Notes: generated by a model not told the origin, from the letters alone. Numbered from the stretch's first letter, positions 20,751 to 31,099 are shown. The stretch: 64,000 bases of DNA from Sulfurovaceae bacterium (GCA_028714675.1 JAQTLV010000001.1:406733-470732), one strand, 5' to 3'. Numbers and translations are program-made.

Positions 20751-21830
20751 TTACTTTTTACCTCTTATCTCTATAGAACCAATTCCAAGCTTAAATATAA
20801 TTTTTCGTATATTTTTATTGTACATAGCTGGGTATTTTAGCATCTTGCTTGATATGTTGTTTTTTAGTTTTTGTGCTTTGTTTTTGTAAATATTTAAAAA
20901 ATTACCTATATCTTCATTGATAGCATCTCCAAGCATACATCCAGAAATCATTGCATAACTGATGCCTTCAGCAGAAGTAGGACTTATAAGCCCTCCAGCT
21001 TCCCCTATTAGTGCCATATGTCCATCGCCTAGACTTATATCTTTAGCAGAAGTTGGGCGCAGTAAATAACATCCCTCTCTTTTAAGAGGATTTTCAAGTT
21101 TATAACCATATTTTTCTAATTTTTTCTTTTGCAAGTTGTGATAAGTTGTAGCATCTCTACCTTCTTGAACTGCAGAACCAAATATGATATGGTCATCTTT
21201 TGGAATAATCCATGAGTAAAAATCACTTATCTCCTCATCAAACATGGCTACGAATTGGTTAATATCTGTTGTGTTTTCAAACCATTCTTGAATTGATATA
21301 TATCTTTTGATGTTATTAACAGGCATAAACTCTTTTTTTACTCTCGAATTTGCCCCATCAGCACCAACTAATATACGAGTAGAAAATATTTCTTTAACTC
21401 CATCTTTGAGAAGAGTAACTTTAAAACCATTTTCATATTTTTCACTTTTTATATATCTAGTGCCGAAGCTTTTTTGGATATTTTTACCACAAAGAGAAAC
21501 AAGCCATCTATCATATCTTTCTCTATCCACATTTATATAATGGCGTTGATATGAGCGAATCATATCATTATCAAAGTCCAATGTTTCAACACTAAACATT
21601 TGAGGTGAAACGAGTACAGATTTTGGGATACTTAGTCCAAAAGAGGCTAAGGCTTTTTGTGCATCTGGAGCTATGAGGCCACCACAATTTTTGATAAGTT
21701 TTGTAGGCTCACTATCTAATGCTCTTTTGTCAACAAGTAAAACTTTTAGGTTTGAGTTTAGTATCCTTGCCAATGATGCTCCAGCAGGACCAGCACCTAC
21801 GATAATCACATCATAATCAAAATTATCCAT
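20751..21830 (-). CDS. FAD-dependent oxidoreductase, geranylgeranyl-reductase-like
   Basis: The 359-residue protein has the N-terminal FAD dinucleotide motif VIIVGAGPAGASLARIL (about 8-24), the middle VGADGANSRVKKEF motif of the group A flavin monooxygenase fold, and a C-terminal GDGHMALIGEAGGLISPTSAEGI flavin-binding region. This is the pattern of the geranylgeranyl reductase/PHBH-like family. The substrate is unknown; saturation of an isoprenoid (for example a quinone side chain) or a hydroxylation are both possible. It is a single gene, convergent with murI, with about 200 bp upstream before the next gene. Confidence 0.8.
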   Translation of the reverse strand: MDNFDYDVIIVGAGPAGASLARILNSNLKVLLVDKRALDSEPTKLIKNCGGLIAPDAQKALASFGLSIPKSVLVSPQMFSVETLDFDNDMIRSYQRHYINVDRERYDRWLVSLCGKNIQKSFGTRYIKSEKYENGFKVTLLKDGVKEIFSTRILVGADGANSRVKKEFMPVNNIKRYISIQEWFENTTDINQFVAMFDEEISDFYSWIIPKDDHIIFGSAVQEGRDATTYHNLQKKKLEKYGYKLENPLKREGCYLLRPTSAKDISLGDGHMALIGEAGGLISPTSAEGISYAMISGCMLGDAINEDIGNFLNIYKNKAQKLKNNISSKMLKYPAMYNKNIRKIIFKLGIGSIEIRGKK

Positions 21831-22029
21831 TTTTTCCCTTATCTAGCATTTTGCATAAAAATATTACAATTTTTAGGTTTATATTTCCATAGTATACTGT
21901 GAATATTTTTTGGAATAGCTGGTGTGGCATCTTCTGATAAGCAATTTATTTTTTATTTAATATATCAATATAGAAATAGGTTCAAAAATATGTATAATTA
22001 TAGAAGTGAAAATTTATAGATGAGGAGAG

Positions 22030-22731
22030 ATGGTGGAAACTTCTTTGACAACATTGCCATTTTTAATAATATTGCTAATAGTGTTTAATGTATATCAAGG
22101 GATTAAAAATAGAGGCAAAAATGAAGAATCAACATGGACAGATAAATACTCTTTTACCAGAAACATGATGACTGCTTTTAAAAGAGGAAAATATAGACCA
22201 TGGACTTTTTTATTTTTTTTTCCATGGTTTTTTGGCTTAGGCTTGGGGACCGTTTTTCTTATAGTAAGTATGGAAAGACTAATAATTCATCCTCCATTAC
22301 CATTAGAAAAAATGTATATAAAACAAGGCACTATAGAATCAATTAAAGAACGTAAAAAAATGGATGACTTGCTAGTTTTTAAAACAAAAGATGGAAAAAT
22401 AGAAAAATATGCATATCGTCTTTATGAGTCAAAAAATAATTTTGTAGGAAAAAATGTAACTATTTTTTATGCCAGAGGATTTAGTAGCATATATACTATT
22501 GATAATAAAGTCTATCAAATTATTGATAATAACACTCATAAAGTTATTGACAAATACAGTTATGAAGGAGCTTTAAAAGAAAATATATTTTTTTGGAAAT
22601 TTACAATGTGGAGTTTGATTATAGGTTTTTTATCTGGGTTCATTATGTGGTATGCAAATAGAAAAGAGTTACCTGTTCACCAACTAAATAGAATTAAAAT
22701 GGATGCAAAAGAAAAAGAGAAGAAAAAATAA
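22030..22731 (+). CDS. Uncharacterised membrane protein with central soluble domain
   Basis: I do not recognise this 233-residue protein. It has hydrophobic segments at about 8-22 (LPFLIILLIVFNVY), 58-85 (WTFLFFFPWFFGLGLGTVFLIV) and 192-209 (WSLIIGFLSGFIMWY). A soluble region of about 100 residues lies between the last two and is rich in beta-type alternation (KQGTIESIKERKKMDDLLVFKTKDGKI), reminiscent of DUF3592-like proteins. The tail is lysine-rich. A GAGGAG ribosome-binding site precedes ATG 22030. It stands alone between a FAD enzyme and a TRIC-type channel, and the context gives no function. Confidence 0.7.
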   Translation: MVETSLTTLPFLIILLIVFNVYQGIKNRGKNEESTWTDKYSFTRNMMTAFKRGKYRPWTFLFFFPWFFGLGLGTVFLIVSMERLIIHPPLPLEKMYIKQGTIESIKERKKMDDLLVFKTKDGKIEKYAYRLYESKNNFVGKNVTIFYARGFSSIYTIDNKVYQIIDNNTHKVIDKYSYEGALKENIFFWKFTMWSLIIGFLSGFIMWYANRKELPVHQLNRIKMDAKEKEKKK

Positions 22732-22746
22732 TTTGTGATGTATTTA

Positions 22747-23358
22747 TTAGCCATTTATCTTAGGTAAATGCCAATCAAACTTAAATGCCACCATTCTGAT
22801 GGTAAAGCCAAGCACAAATAAAATACTCAAAGATAAACTATTTAGTATTTGAAAATAATTTAAAATATATATAACCAAACCAATGAGAAGTGCGACACTT
22901 CCATAAAAGTCACTTTTTAAAAGAAGTGGTACTTGGTTTAGCAAAATATCCCTCATCACACCTCCTCCAACAGCGGTAATGAGTGCGATGAGCATAACGC
23001 CAAAAATTGTAAAATCTGCTTTTAGTCCCATCAATGCTCCAGCAATAGCAAATGAGACTAACCCAATACTATCTGTTACAACAAAAATTATATTTTTGTC
23101 TATGTTTTTACGGTGAAGACCAAGTATAAGCCCTATAAAAATTGTTCCTATAACTATCATGACATTATCTATATTTACGAAACTACTTGGCAACTTATCT
23201 ATTAAAATATCTCTCATAACTCCGCCACCAAGTGCAGTTAAAAAAGCGATTATAAAAAGCCCCAAGATATCAAGTTTTTGTTTGGTTGAAATGCTAAGAG
23301 CACTAATCACAAAAGCAACGATACCTATAAAGTCAGCAATTGCAAAAAAATCTACCAT
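22747..23358 (-). CDS. TRIC-type cation channel family protein (UPF0126)
   Basis: The 203-residue membrane protein has the duplicated glycine-rich repeat of the UPF0126/TRIC family: ALGGGVMRDILIDKLP and AVGGGVMRDILLNQVP, each after two to three hydrophobic helices. Prokaryotic relatives form trimeric potassium-permeable channels. It overlaps trpS by 7 bp, giving a trpS to channel transcript order on the minus strand. The physiological ion in bacteria is uncertain. Confidence 0.88.
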   Translation of the reverse strand: MVDFFAIADFIGIVAFVISALSISTKQKLDILGLFIIAFLTALGGGVMRDILIDKLPSSFVNIDNVMIVIGTIFIGLILGLHRKNIDKNIIFVVTDSIGLVSFAIAGALMGLKADFTIFGVMLIALITAVGGGVMRDILLNQVPLLLKSDFYGSVALLIGLVIYILNYFQILNSLSLSILFVLGFTIRMVAFKFDWHLPKING

Positions 23359-24314
23359 AGTCCAACGGCATCTTTAACTGCTCTAATTTTTTTGGTTGCT
23401 ATCAATTTTGCTTTTGATGCACCAAAATCAAGTATCTCTTTTACTTCATCAATATGATTTAGGTAATATTCTCTCTTTTCTCTTGCTTCGGCAAATTCAT
23501 TCCAAATAAGTTCTTTGAGATATTTCTTGAAGCTTCCATATCCCTCTGCTCCACTAAGGTATCTTGATTGAAGTTCTTTTTTGCCATCTTCATCTAAAAA
23601 TAATGAAGCTATCTTATATACATTGCAATTTTCATATTCTAAAGGTTCTCCTAGTGGAGTTGAAGAGGTTACTATCTTATTGCACTGTTTTTGCAAAGAT
23701 TTCTCATCCATAAAAATATCTATGGTATTGCCATAACTTTTGCTCATCTTCTCGCCGTCAAGCCCTACAATCGTAGCTACATTATCATCTACGACATACT
23801 CTGGTATTGTCAAGATATCGCCATATTCATTATTAAACTTTATGGCAATATCACGAGTTATTTCTACATGCTGGATTTGATCTTTTCCAACAGGAACTTT
23901 TTGTGTGTCAAGGAGTAAAATATCAGCAGCCATAAGTACAGGATAAGAAAAAAGAGCATGTGAAGCTGGTATATTTTTTGCAACTTTATCTTTGTAACTA
24001 TGAGCACGCTCAAGCAATCCCATGGGAGTATATTTAGATAGTATCCAGTAAAGTTCAAGAACTTCTGGAACAGCACTTTGTATCCAAAAAGTTGTTTTCT
24101 CTGGATTAAGTCCCAAGGAAAGATAATCTATAGCGGCTTCAAGCGTTAAATCATGAAGCAACTTAGAATCAGTCGAAGATGTAAGTGAATGATAGTTTGC
24201 TATAAAAGTGAAAAGCTCATTTTCTTCTTGTAGCTTTATCATCGGCTTCATAGCACCAAAATAGTTACCTATGTGAAGCTTTCCGCTTGCTTGAATACCC
24301 GTTAGTACTCGCAT
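23352..24314 (-). CDS. trpS: Tryptophanyl-tRNA synthetase
   Basis: TrpS charges tRNA-Trp. The 320-residue protein is a class I synthetase with the nucleotide-binding motifs HIGN (14-17, in SGKLHIGNYFGAMKP) and KMSKS (189-193). The tryptophan pocket segments LMAADILLLDTQKVPVGKDQ are intact. Length is typical for the bacterial dimeric enzyme. It follows der by 15 bp on the minus strand and overlaps the downstream channel gene. No T-box or leader peptide is visible. Confidence 0.97.
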   Translation of the reverse strand: MRVLTGIQASGKLHIGNYFGAMKPMIKLQEENELFTFIANYHSLTSSTDSKLLHDLTLEAAIDYLSLGLNPEKTTFWIQSAVPEVLELYWILSKYTPMGLLERAHSYKDKVAKNIPASHALFSYPVLMAADILLLDTQKVPVGKDQIQHVEITRDIAIKFNNEYGDILTIPEYVVDDNVATIVGLDGEKMSKSYGNTIDIFMDEKSLQKQCNKIVTSSTPLGEPLEYENCNVYKIASLFLDEDGKKELQSRYLSGAEGYGSFKKYLKELIWNEFAEAREKREYYLNHIDEVKEILDFGASKAKLIATKKIRAVKDAVGLW

Positions 24315-24329
24315 AAAATCTCCTTAATT

Positions 24330-25706
24330 TTACTCTTCATCTTCTCTCTCACCTCTTTTTCTTGCCATGATTTCCAAAGGAACTCCCTCGAAATCAAATT
24401 TTTCCCTCAAGAAGTTTGCTAAATACCTAATATAACTAAAGTGTATAAAATCAGGAAAGTTTGAAACTAGTGCAATTCTTGGAGGTTTGGTGTCAAATTG
24501 TGTTGCAAATTTGATTTTAACATTCGCTCCATTATGCGATGGTATATGGTGGCGGGTGATAGCTTCTTTTATAATTTCATTTAGTTTTGATGTAGGTATT
24601 CTCATACTATATCGCTTATAAATCGCCACTATCTCATCTAAGATCTTATGCACTCTTAGTCCAGTTTTTGCAGATATTGTGATAAGAGATGCATAGTGTA
24701 AAAACTTTAGTTTATATCTAACATTTTCTACTGCTTGTTCATAACTTATATCGTCTGTTATATCCCATTTATTTAGGACTATCAAACAAGCTAGATGATG
24801 TTTTTCTATAAGTCCAGCAACTCTCTCATCAAGCTCTGTTACACCTACAGTTGCATCAATTACAAGCAATACAACATTTGCAACTCTGAGCATATTTTCC
24901 GTTCTACCAAGAGCAAGTTTCTCGATACCAAGTATCTTGCTTCTTCGTCTAATACCAGCAGTATCTATAAATGTAATGTTGTAATCATTATAAATTATAC
25001 TTTCATCTACAGGATCTATAGTTGTTCCTGCTATATCGCTAACTACACTCCGTTCTTCTTTTAATAGTGAATTTAAAAGAGAACTTTTACCTGTATTTAC
25101 TCTACCAATAATTGCTACTTTTATCTCTTTGTCTTCTTCTTTTTCGACATCAATCTCTGGTTCGTCAAAAAGAGGATCAAACTCTTCATCCAATGCCAAA
25201 GGTTCTTCATCTTTTGGAGGTATGTGCTTTTCTAACCAATTGTAAAGTGGATTGAATTTTCTATTGTGGCTAACCGAAACCGCAAACATATCTTCGGCTC
25301 CAAATGTGCTAAATTCCCAAAATCTATCACTTTCTTCTTTATCATTGTCTATTTTATTTATGAGTAAAGCGATAGGTTTGTTTAATTTTTGCAAACGGTA
25401 AAAAAGCTTTTTATCTTCTTCATCAGGCAACATTTTGCCATCAACCATATATATTATTACATCAGCACTACTAGCAGCTTTGAAAGCAAGTTCGGCTACT
25501 TTGCTAAAAAGCTCACTACTATCATCTATACCGCCAGTATCAACTACTTCAAATTCTCTATTTTCAGATATTGTTACAATTCTTTTTTTTATATCTCTTG
25601 TGGTGCCAGATACATCAGAAGTGATAGCGTCACGAGCACGGGCTAAACGATTAAAAAATGAACTCTTGCCCACATTTGGACGACCTAATATGGCTACTTT
25701 TTTCAT
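24330..25706 (-). CDS. der: Ribosome-assembly GTPase Der (EngA)
   Basis: Der is a tandem GTPase for 50S subunit maturation. The 458-residue protein has two complete G domains. The first has GRPNVGKSSFFNRL at residues 7-20, with DTGG and NKID. The second has GRVNTGKSSLLNSL near 200, with DTAG and NKWD. A C-terminal KH-like domain ends in the basic RKRGERE. An acidic linker (LALDEEFDPLFDEPEIDVEKEED) joins the two G domains and is longer than in E. coli. It is first in the der-trpS-channel run. Confidence 0.97.
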   Translation of the reverse strand: MKKVAILGRPNVGKSSFFNRLARARDAITSDVSGTTRDIKKRIVTISENREFEVVDTGGIDDSSELFSKVAELAFKAASSADVIIYMVDGKMLPDEEDKKLFYRLQKLNKPIALLINKIDNDKEESDRFWEFSTFGAEDMFAVSVSHNRKFNPLYNWLEKHIPPKDEEPLALDEEFDPLFDEPEIDVEKEEDKEIKVAIIGRVNTGKSSLLNSLLKEERSVVSDIAGTTIDPVDESIIYNDYNITFIDTAGIRRRSKILGIEKLALGRTENMLRVANVVLLVIDATVGVTELDERVAGLIEKHHLACLIVLNKWDITDDISYEQAVENVRYKLKFLHYASLITISAKTGLRVHKILDEIVAIYKRYSMRIPTSKLNEIIKEAITRHHIPSHNGANVKIKFATQFDTKPPRIALVSNFPDFIHFSYIRYLANFLREKFDFEGVPLEIMARKRGEREDEE

Positions 25707-25822
25707 AATTTCCCTGTTTTTTATTTGATTTCATTATACCATAATAGCCATAAAACCAATTTCACATTTTTAACACAATATTTATAATATAATAATGAAA
25801 ACATATAAAAGGATTAACTTTT

Positions 25823-26557
25823 ATGAAAAAACTACTTTTAATCATTTTGCTATTTAGTGCATTTATTTATAGTAAAAATATGAATGTAAACTATGGTGTC
25901 TCGTTCGGTGTTCTTGGACAATTAGGACAAGCAAATGTTAAGTTGAGCGAATCTGGAAGCAAATATACAATAGATATTCATGCTAAAACCATAGGTATTG
26001 TTAAAGTCATGAGCAAAAATAGAACCGAGCGGCACATTAGTGAGGGTCACATAGCTAATGGTAAATATATATCTGATAGTTATAGAGTATTTATATCATA
26101 TGGCAATAAGACAAAAGAGAAAATTTATACTATAAATCATAAAACGAAAACAGTAACAAAACAAATTATAAGAAAAGAAAATGGTAAAGTCATTTTAGAC
26201 AAAACAGAAAAATTACCTTTTTATAGTCAAAATGACTTATTGTCATTATATATGAATACCCCAAAATTAATTGGACTACCTAGTGATGAAGCTAAAGTAT
26301 ATAGATTTAAAGCTGTTGGAGCAGAAAATCAAGAAGGAAATATAGAGATTAGAGTTCCATCAAATAGTGAAATGACAAGATACAAAAAAGAACTTGGAGA
26401 TGGATATAAGCATTATTTTAAAGCCATCATAAATCAACCAATATTTGCTAGCAAAAGAGGAGAGTTTATGATATCAGTAGATAGTGATGGGGTTACAAAT
26501 AAAGCAATCTTGCAAGATTTGCTACTATTTGGTGATTTGGTCGCAGTCAAGAAATAG
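25823..26557 (+). CDS. DUF3108-like exported protein
   Basis: The 244-residue protein starts with a signal peptide (MKKLLLIILLFSAFIYSK) and then a predicted all-beta region. Its pattern, FGVLGQLGQANVKL, followed by conversion of a stored sugar-like or lipoprotein-barrel strand set and a C-terminal KAILQDLLLFGDLVAVKK, fits DUF3108 periplasmic proteins. The function of the family is unknown. It stands alone and its last 11 bases overlap the convergent SulP gene. Upstream is a TATAAT-containing stretch (about 25790). Confidence 0.7.
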   Translation: MKKLLLIILLFSAFIYSKNMNVNYGVSFGVLGQLGQANVKLSESGSKYTIDIHAKTIGIVKVMSKNRTERHISEGHIANGKYISDSYRVFISYGNKTKEKIYTINHKTKTVTKQIIRKENGKVILDKTEKLPFYSQNDLLSLYMNTPKLIGLPSDEAKVYRFKAVGAENQEGNIEIRVPSNSEMTRYKKELGDGYKHYFKAIINQPIFASKRGEFMISVDSDGVTNKAILQDLLLFGDLVAVKK

Positions 26558-28214
26558 CTATGATTTCGCTTGCTCTGATGATAGCTTTGTCTATATGACC
26601 ACAAATATTTTCATCACCAATTTGTTTATTTAGTTTAGATTTTGTGATAAATTTATTTACATTTTTGCTTACACCTGAGAGTATCAAGATTGTTCCATTT
26701 TCCTTTAATCTCTCATGTAATACATCTAATGCATTAAGTCCAGCAGAGTCTATTAGAGGCACATATCGCATACGAAGAATAAAAACTTTTGGCGGAGTTT
26801 CTAGTATATTTAGTGTATCTACAAGTTTTTCTGCAATTCCGAAAAATAGTGGACCATTGATTTCGTAAACTTCAACATTTGGTGGAAATTTTTTATTTAA
26901 AGTAGAGTCTGGATCTTCTTCCTCTTCTTTGTTTATGGCTTTTATCTCTGTAGCTTTCATCATTTGATCTATAAACAAAATAGAAGCTAGTGCAATGCCT
27001 GCTTGTATGGCAAAATTAAGATTTACTAAAACAGTAAGAGCAAAAGTGGTCAGCAATACAACTCTATCAGCTTTTGGCGCATTCATTATTGCTTTGAAAT
27101 GTTTAATTTCAGCCATATTCCAAGCTATTACTATCAAAATTGCACTAAGTGCGGCAAGCGGAACTTTTATGATGATAGGGGCAAATATCACCATAAATAA
27201 AATTAGCCATAAAGCATGCATCATTCCAGCAATAGGACTTTTTGCACCAGCTTTGATATTGGTAGCTGTTCTAGCTATTGCACCAGTAGCAGGAAGCCCG
27301 CCAAATATAGCAGAAGCTACATTCGCTATGCCTTGTCCAAGTAGTTCCGCATTTGGTTTGTGTTTTGTTCCAGCCATTCCATCAGCAACTACAGCAGAAA
27401 GAAGAGATTCAATAGCAGCAAGAGTTGCTATGGTTATAGCATCAGGAAGAAGAAGTCTGAGTTTTTCAAATGTAATTTCTGGCCAAACGGGAGATGGCAA
27501 CATAGATGGAATAGATCCAAATCTACTTTCTATTGTTTCAACAGGAAGATTAAATAACATTACTGCCAAACTTGAGATAGTAACAACTATAATTGGTCCT
27601 GGTATTTTTGGGGTATATTTTTTTGATTTGATTATTATTAAAATTGAAATAAGAGCAATTCCAACAGCAACAAAATTTGTTTCATGCATATGAGATAGGT
27701 AAACTTGAAGTTTTTCTAAAAAATCTGGTGGAATGTTTGAAATCGACAATCCAAAAAAATCTCTAATTTGAGAAAAAACAATCAGCAGTGCGATACCAGA
27801 TGTAAAACCTACAATAACAGGATGTGGTATAAATTTGATAAGTTCACCAGCTCTAAATATTGCCATAATGACAAGAATTATGCCAGCCATAATAGTAGCA
27901 AGCACAAGTCCATCATATCCATGTTTCATGGTAACCATAGCAACTGTAACTATGAAAGCAGCCGTTGGACCACCTACTTGATATCTGCTTCCGCCATGAG
28001 CAGATATTAAAAATCCAGCAACAATAGCTGTAAATATTCCTCTTTCTGGTGGCAAGTTTGCGGCTATTGCTATTGCCATAGCAAGTGGAAGAGCCACAAT
28101 GGCAACACTAAGCCCAGCCATGGTATCACTTATGAAATCTTTGAATGAGTATTTATGGTTTTTAAAATATTCTACAAGTTTTGGACGCAGTGTCTCATGT
28201 GTTGATTTAATCAT
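26547..28214 (-). CDS. SulP family inorganic anion transporter with STAS domain
   Basis: This 555-residue inner-membrane protein belongs to the SulP/SLC26 family (sulfate, bicarbonate or dicarboxylate transport). About 10-14 hydrophobic segments span residues 30-430, including the family loop LPLAMAIAIAANLPPERGIFTAIVAG and GLPATGAIARTATNIKAGAKSPIAG. A cytosolic STAS domain follows at about 440-550 (RMRYVPLIDSAGLNALDVL). The substrate cannot be told from sequence. It is a single gene, convergent with the DUF3108-like gene by an 11-bp overlap and divergent from the EamA transporter. Confidence 0.92.
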   Translation of the reverse strand: MIKSTHETLRPKLVEYFKNHKYSFKDFISDTMAGLSVAIVALPLAMAIAIAANLPPERGIFTAIVAGFLISAHGGSRYQVGGPTAAFIVTVAMVTMKHGYDGLVLATIMAGIILVIMAIFRAGELIKFIPHPVIVGFTSGIALLIVFSQIRDFFGLSISNIPPDFLEKLQVYLSHMHETNFVAVGIALISILIIIKSKKYTPKIPGPIIVVTISSLAVMLFNLPVETIESRFGSIPSMLPSPVWPEITFEKLRLLLPDAITIATLAAIESLLSAVVADGMAGTKHKPNAELLGQGIANVASAIFGGLPATGAIARTATNIKAGAKSPIAGMMHALWLILFMVIFAPIIIKVPLAALSAILIVIAWNMAEIKHFKAIMNAPKADRVVLLTTFALTVLVNLNFAIQAGIALASILFIDQMMKATEIKAINKEEEEDPDSTLNKKFPPNVEVYEINGPLFFGIAEKLVDTLNILETPPKVFILRMRYVPLIDSAGLNALDVLHERLKENGTILILSGVSKNVNKFITKSKLNKQIGDENICGHIDKAIIRASEIIAIS

Positions 28215-28328
28215 AATATGATACTTTCATAAATTTTTTAAAATTGTATAACTTTAATTATTAAAATATAGGAGATAGAGGTAAAAAATTAAGATATTAA
28301 ATGTATTATTCAAAAAAATAGGATTTAA

Positions 28329-29207
28329 ATGTGTAAATTTGAAAACAAAGCTGTACTTTTGATGCTTTTTGCATCATTTGTTTTTGCTATCATGGGTGGT
28401 TTTGTTAAAGTCTTAAGTAGTTCTATGGGAGCTATGGAGATAACTTTTTTTAGAAATATCATTGGTGTTATTTTTATAGTAATATCTTTGTATAATTTTC
28501 CACTAAATCAAGAAGGTGGTAAACCATATCTTCTTTTATTTCGTGGGCTTGCTGGATTTTTTTCACTTGTAGCATTTTTTTACATTTTAGCTTTTATTCC
28601 ACTAGGACAAGCAGCTGTATATAATAAAATATCTCCTATATTCGTAGCAATCTTTGCATATCTTTTTTTAAAAGAAAAGCTTTCAATGTATGCTATAGTG
28701 GCAATAATTATAGGTTTTATTGGCGTCTTTATGGTTGCAAATCCACAAAACTTTATTTTTAGCAAATATGATATTTTAGGACTTATTTCTGGTATAGGGG
28801 CGGCATTAGCTTACACTTCTATCAGAGAGCTTAGGGTATATTATGAAACAAGATCTATTACACTATCTTTTATGATAGTAGGCTCCATAGGGCCTGTTAT
28901 TTTTATGGCAATTGCATATATATTTGACATAACAAATGATGATTTTTTATTTTCACGTTTTGTGATGCCAAATGAAAATCAATGGTATCTTATAGCTGGA
29001 GTTGGAGTAAGTGCAACAATTTCACAACTTCTTATGACAAAAGCATATTCATTGTCAAAAGCAGGAATTATGGGAGCCATATCATATTCAAATATCATAT
29101 TTGCTACAATCATAGGAATTGTTTTGGGAGATAAATTACCCGATTTTCTTACAATTTTAGGTATAATCCTTGTTATAATATCAGGGATATTGGTAACAAA
29201 AAAATAA
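28329..29207 (+). CDS. EamA/DMT-family transporter
   Basis: The 292-residue protein has ten hydrophobic segments in two EamA repeats, the drug/metabolite transporter fold. Examples are PLGQAAVYNKISPIFVAIFAYLFLKEKLS in the first half and SKAGIMGAISYSNIIFATIIGIVLGDKLP in the second; each carries the conserved proline/glutamate-lysine end of the EamA domain. The cargo is unknown. It precedes kdsA by 9 bp, so it may be co-transcribed with LPS-precursor synthesis. Confidence 0.88.
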   Translation: MCKFENKAVLLMLFASFVFAIMGGFVKVLSSSMGAMEITFFRNIIGVIFIVISLYNFPLNQEGGKPYLLLFRGLAGFFSLVAFFYILAFIPLGQAAVYNKISPIFVAIFAYLFLKEKLSMYAIVAIIIGFIGVFMVANPQNFIFSKYDILGLISGIGAALAYTSIRELRVYYETRSITLSFMIVGSIGPVIFMAIAYIFDITNDDFLFSRFVMPNENQWYLIAGVGVSATISQLLMTKAYSLSKAGIMGAISYSNIIFATIIGIVLGDKLPDFLTILGIILVIISGILVTKK

Positions 29208-29216
29208 AGGTTTAAA

Positions 29217-30014
29217 ATGATACTAATTGCTGGACCATGTGTCTTGGAAAATAGAGAAAATGTTATGAGAATTGCTGAAGCTTTGATGCCTTATCATGAG
29301 GATTGTACAAAAGATTTTTATTTTAAAGCTAGTTTTGACAAGGCAAACAGAACGAGCATAGATAGTTTTAGAGGTCCTGGACTTGATGAAGGGCTTAAAT
29401 TACTTCAAGAGGTAAAAAATCAATTCGGATATAAGATATTAACAGATGTCCATGATGCCTCTCAGCCAAAAAGTGCAGCTGAAGTTGCTGATATATTACA
29501 AATTCCAGCTTTTTTATGTCGTCAAACAGACTTGCTTGTTGCAGCAGCCAAAACAGATGCAATTGTAAATATAAAAAAAGGACAATTTCTTGCTCCGCAA
29601 GCCATGAAACACTCAGTCGGCAAAGTACTCAAAACCAGAGGTTGTAATGAAGTTAATTTTGAAAATGCCAAAAAGTACAATGTATGGTTATGTGAAAGAG
29701 GAAGTACATTTGGATATGGTAATCTTGTCGTTGATATGAGGGGGCTTGTGATTATGAGAGAGTTTGCTCCTGTGATATTTGATGCTACACATTCTGTTCA
29801 GATGCCTGCGAGTGGAAGCGATAGTAGTGGTGGAGATAGTTCATTTATTCCATATTTGTCTAGAGCAGCAGCTTCTGTTGGCGTTGATGGGTTTTTCTTT
29901 GAAACCCATTTTGATCCAAGTGTAGCACTTAGCGATGGACCAAATATGATAAAATTGGATGATCTCTCAAAACTAATTGAGCAGATAGATGCTATAAGAG
30001 AGATAGTAGAATAA
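29217..30014 (+). CDS. kdsA: 3-deoxy-8-phosphooctulonate synthase
   Basis: KdsA condenses PEP with arabinose 5-phosphate to make Kdo 8-phosphate for the LPS inner core. The 265-residue protein has the family motifs IAGPCVLEN at the start, [11 protein letters not shown] (PEP-binding lysines), [17 protein letters not shown] and FDATHSVQ. The Cys in [11 protein letters not shown] may indicate the metal-dependent class, but this needs an alignment. It follows the EamA gene by 9 bp. It supports the LPS function of the nearby glycan genes, although it lies 14 kb away. Confidence 0.96.
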   Translation: MILIAGPCVLENRENVMRIAEALMPYHEDCTKDFYFKASFDKANRTSIDSFRGPGLDEGLKLLQEVKNQFGYKILTDVHDASQPKSAAEVADILQIPAFLCRQTDLLVAAAKTDAIVNIKKGQFLAPQAMKHSVGKVLKTRGCNEVNFENAKKYNVWLCERGSTFGYGNLVVDMRGLVIMREFAPVIFDATHSVQMPASGSDSSGGDSSFIPYLSRAAASVGVDGFFFETHFDPSVALSDGPNMIKLDDLSKLIEQIDAIREIVE

Positions 30015-30126
30015 TTTGTAGTTAGCAACGAGCAGTGTAAAGAATCTATAATGGTTTTTTGTTAATTGTTAGTTTTTTTTGGTAAAATAAAAAAAGCAAG
30101 TTTAAAAGAGTTTTTAAAGGAAAAAT

Positions 30127-30591
30127 ATGAAAATAGTAGAAGGAAATTTAAAAGTAGATGCTACAAAAAAAGTAGCGATTATCAATGCTAGATTTAACCA
30201 CTTTATAACAGATAGATTAGTTGAAGGTGCAAAAGATGCTTATGCTAGACATGGTGGGGATGCTACTAAACTAGATTTGATATTAGTTCCTGGGGCATTT
30301 GAGATACCTTTTGCTCTTGACAAGGCATTAGCAAGTGGAAAATATGATGCTATATGTTGTTTAGGGGCTGTTATCAGAGGTGCTACACCACATTTTGATT
30401 ATGTTTCAGCAGAAGCTACAAAAGGCATTGCCAATGTAACTCTAAAATATGGCAAACCAGTAACTTTTGGTGTACTTACTGTTGATAATATAGAACAAGC
30501 AATCGAGAGAGCTGGAACAAAAGCTGGAAACAAAGGCGCAGAGGCTATGGCAAGTTTAATTGAACTTATAAATCTTTATGGTGAGATTTAA
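30127..30591 (+). CDS. ribH: 6,7-dimethyl-8-ribityllumazine synthase
   Basis: RibH makes the riboflavin precursor lumazine and forms capsids of 60 subunits. The 154-residue protein has [26 protein letters not shown] and the catalytic His89 in [40 protein letters not shown] is the conserved C-terminal half. It precedes nusB by 3 bp, the common ribH-nusB order. I saw no FMN riboswitch in the 112 bp upstream, which instead holds a T-rich tract and a TAAAAT -10-like box. Confidence 0.97.
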   Translation: MKIVEGNLKVDATKKVAIINARFNHFITDRLVEGAKDAYARHGGDATKLDLILVPGAFEIPFALDKALASGKYDAICCLGAVIRGATPHFDYVSAEATKGIANVTLKYGKPVTFGVLTVDNIEQAIERAGTKAGNKGAEAMASLIELINLYGEI

Positions 30592-30594
30592 CTG

Positions 30595-30987
30595 ATGGCA
30601 ACAAGACATCAGGCTAGAAGTGCAGTTGTAGGTTTATTGTATGCTTACGATGTAGGAAATGACACAATCAATGATTTTTTTGATGATATACTTGAAGAGC
30701 AAAAAATAAGGAACAAACAAAGAGATTTTTCAAGAGATCTTTTTGCTGGAGTTATAAGTAATTTAATTACTATAGATGAAGAGTTATCAAAGCATATGGA
30801 TAGTTGGGATATGAATAGTATCGGTAAAATAGAAAAAGCTATCATGAGACTAGGTGCTTATGAGATAATCATAGTCAAAACAGACAAAGCGATTATTATA
30901 AATGAAGCAGTTGAGCTTGCAAAAGAGCTTGCAGATGATAAATCACCACAATTTATAAATGGTGTTTTAGATTCTTTACAAATCTAA
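30595..30987 (+). CDS. nusB: Transcription antitermination protein NusB
   Basis: NusB is a helical protein that works with NusE (S10) on boxA RNA to promote antitermination of rRNA transcription. The 130-residue product has the N-terminal arginine-rich ATRHQARSAVVGLLYAYD and the C-terminal INEAVELAKELADDKSPQFINGVLDSL family motifs. It begins 3 bp after ribH. About 110 bp follow before mqnC. Confidence 0.96.
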   Translation: MATRHQARSAVVGLLYAYDVGNDTINDFFDDILEEQKIRNKQRDFSRDLFAGVISNLITIDEELSKHMDSWDMNSIGKIEKAIMRLGAYEIIIVKTDKAIIINEAVELAKELADDKSPQFINGVLDSLQI

Positions 30988-31099
30988 AAAAATAAATTGA
31001 CATAAATGCATCCTTGAAAGTCAGTGTTTATAACCGTTTTTAAGGTCATAGCAGACATGGTAGCGATTTGCTTTCGTGTCACTTATTAGAGAGAAACAT

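Noticed and set aside
26995..27693. Long open frame (232 codons) on the plus strand
   Set aside because: It is antisense to the SulP membrane transporter, whose motifs are intact; hydrophobic genes often leave open antisense frames.
30015..30126. Possible FMN riboswitch before ribH
   Set aside because: None of the conserved FMN-aptamer sequence blocks is visible in the 112 bp.
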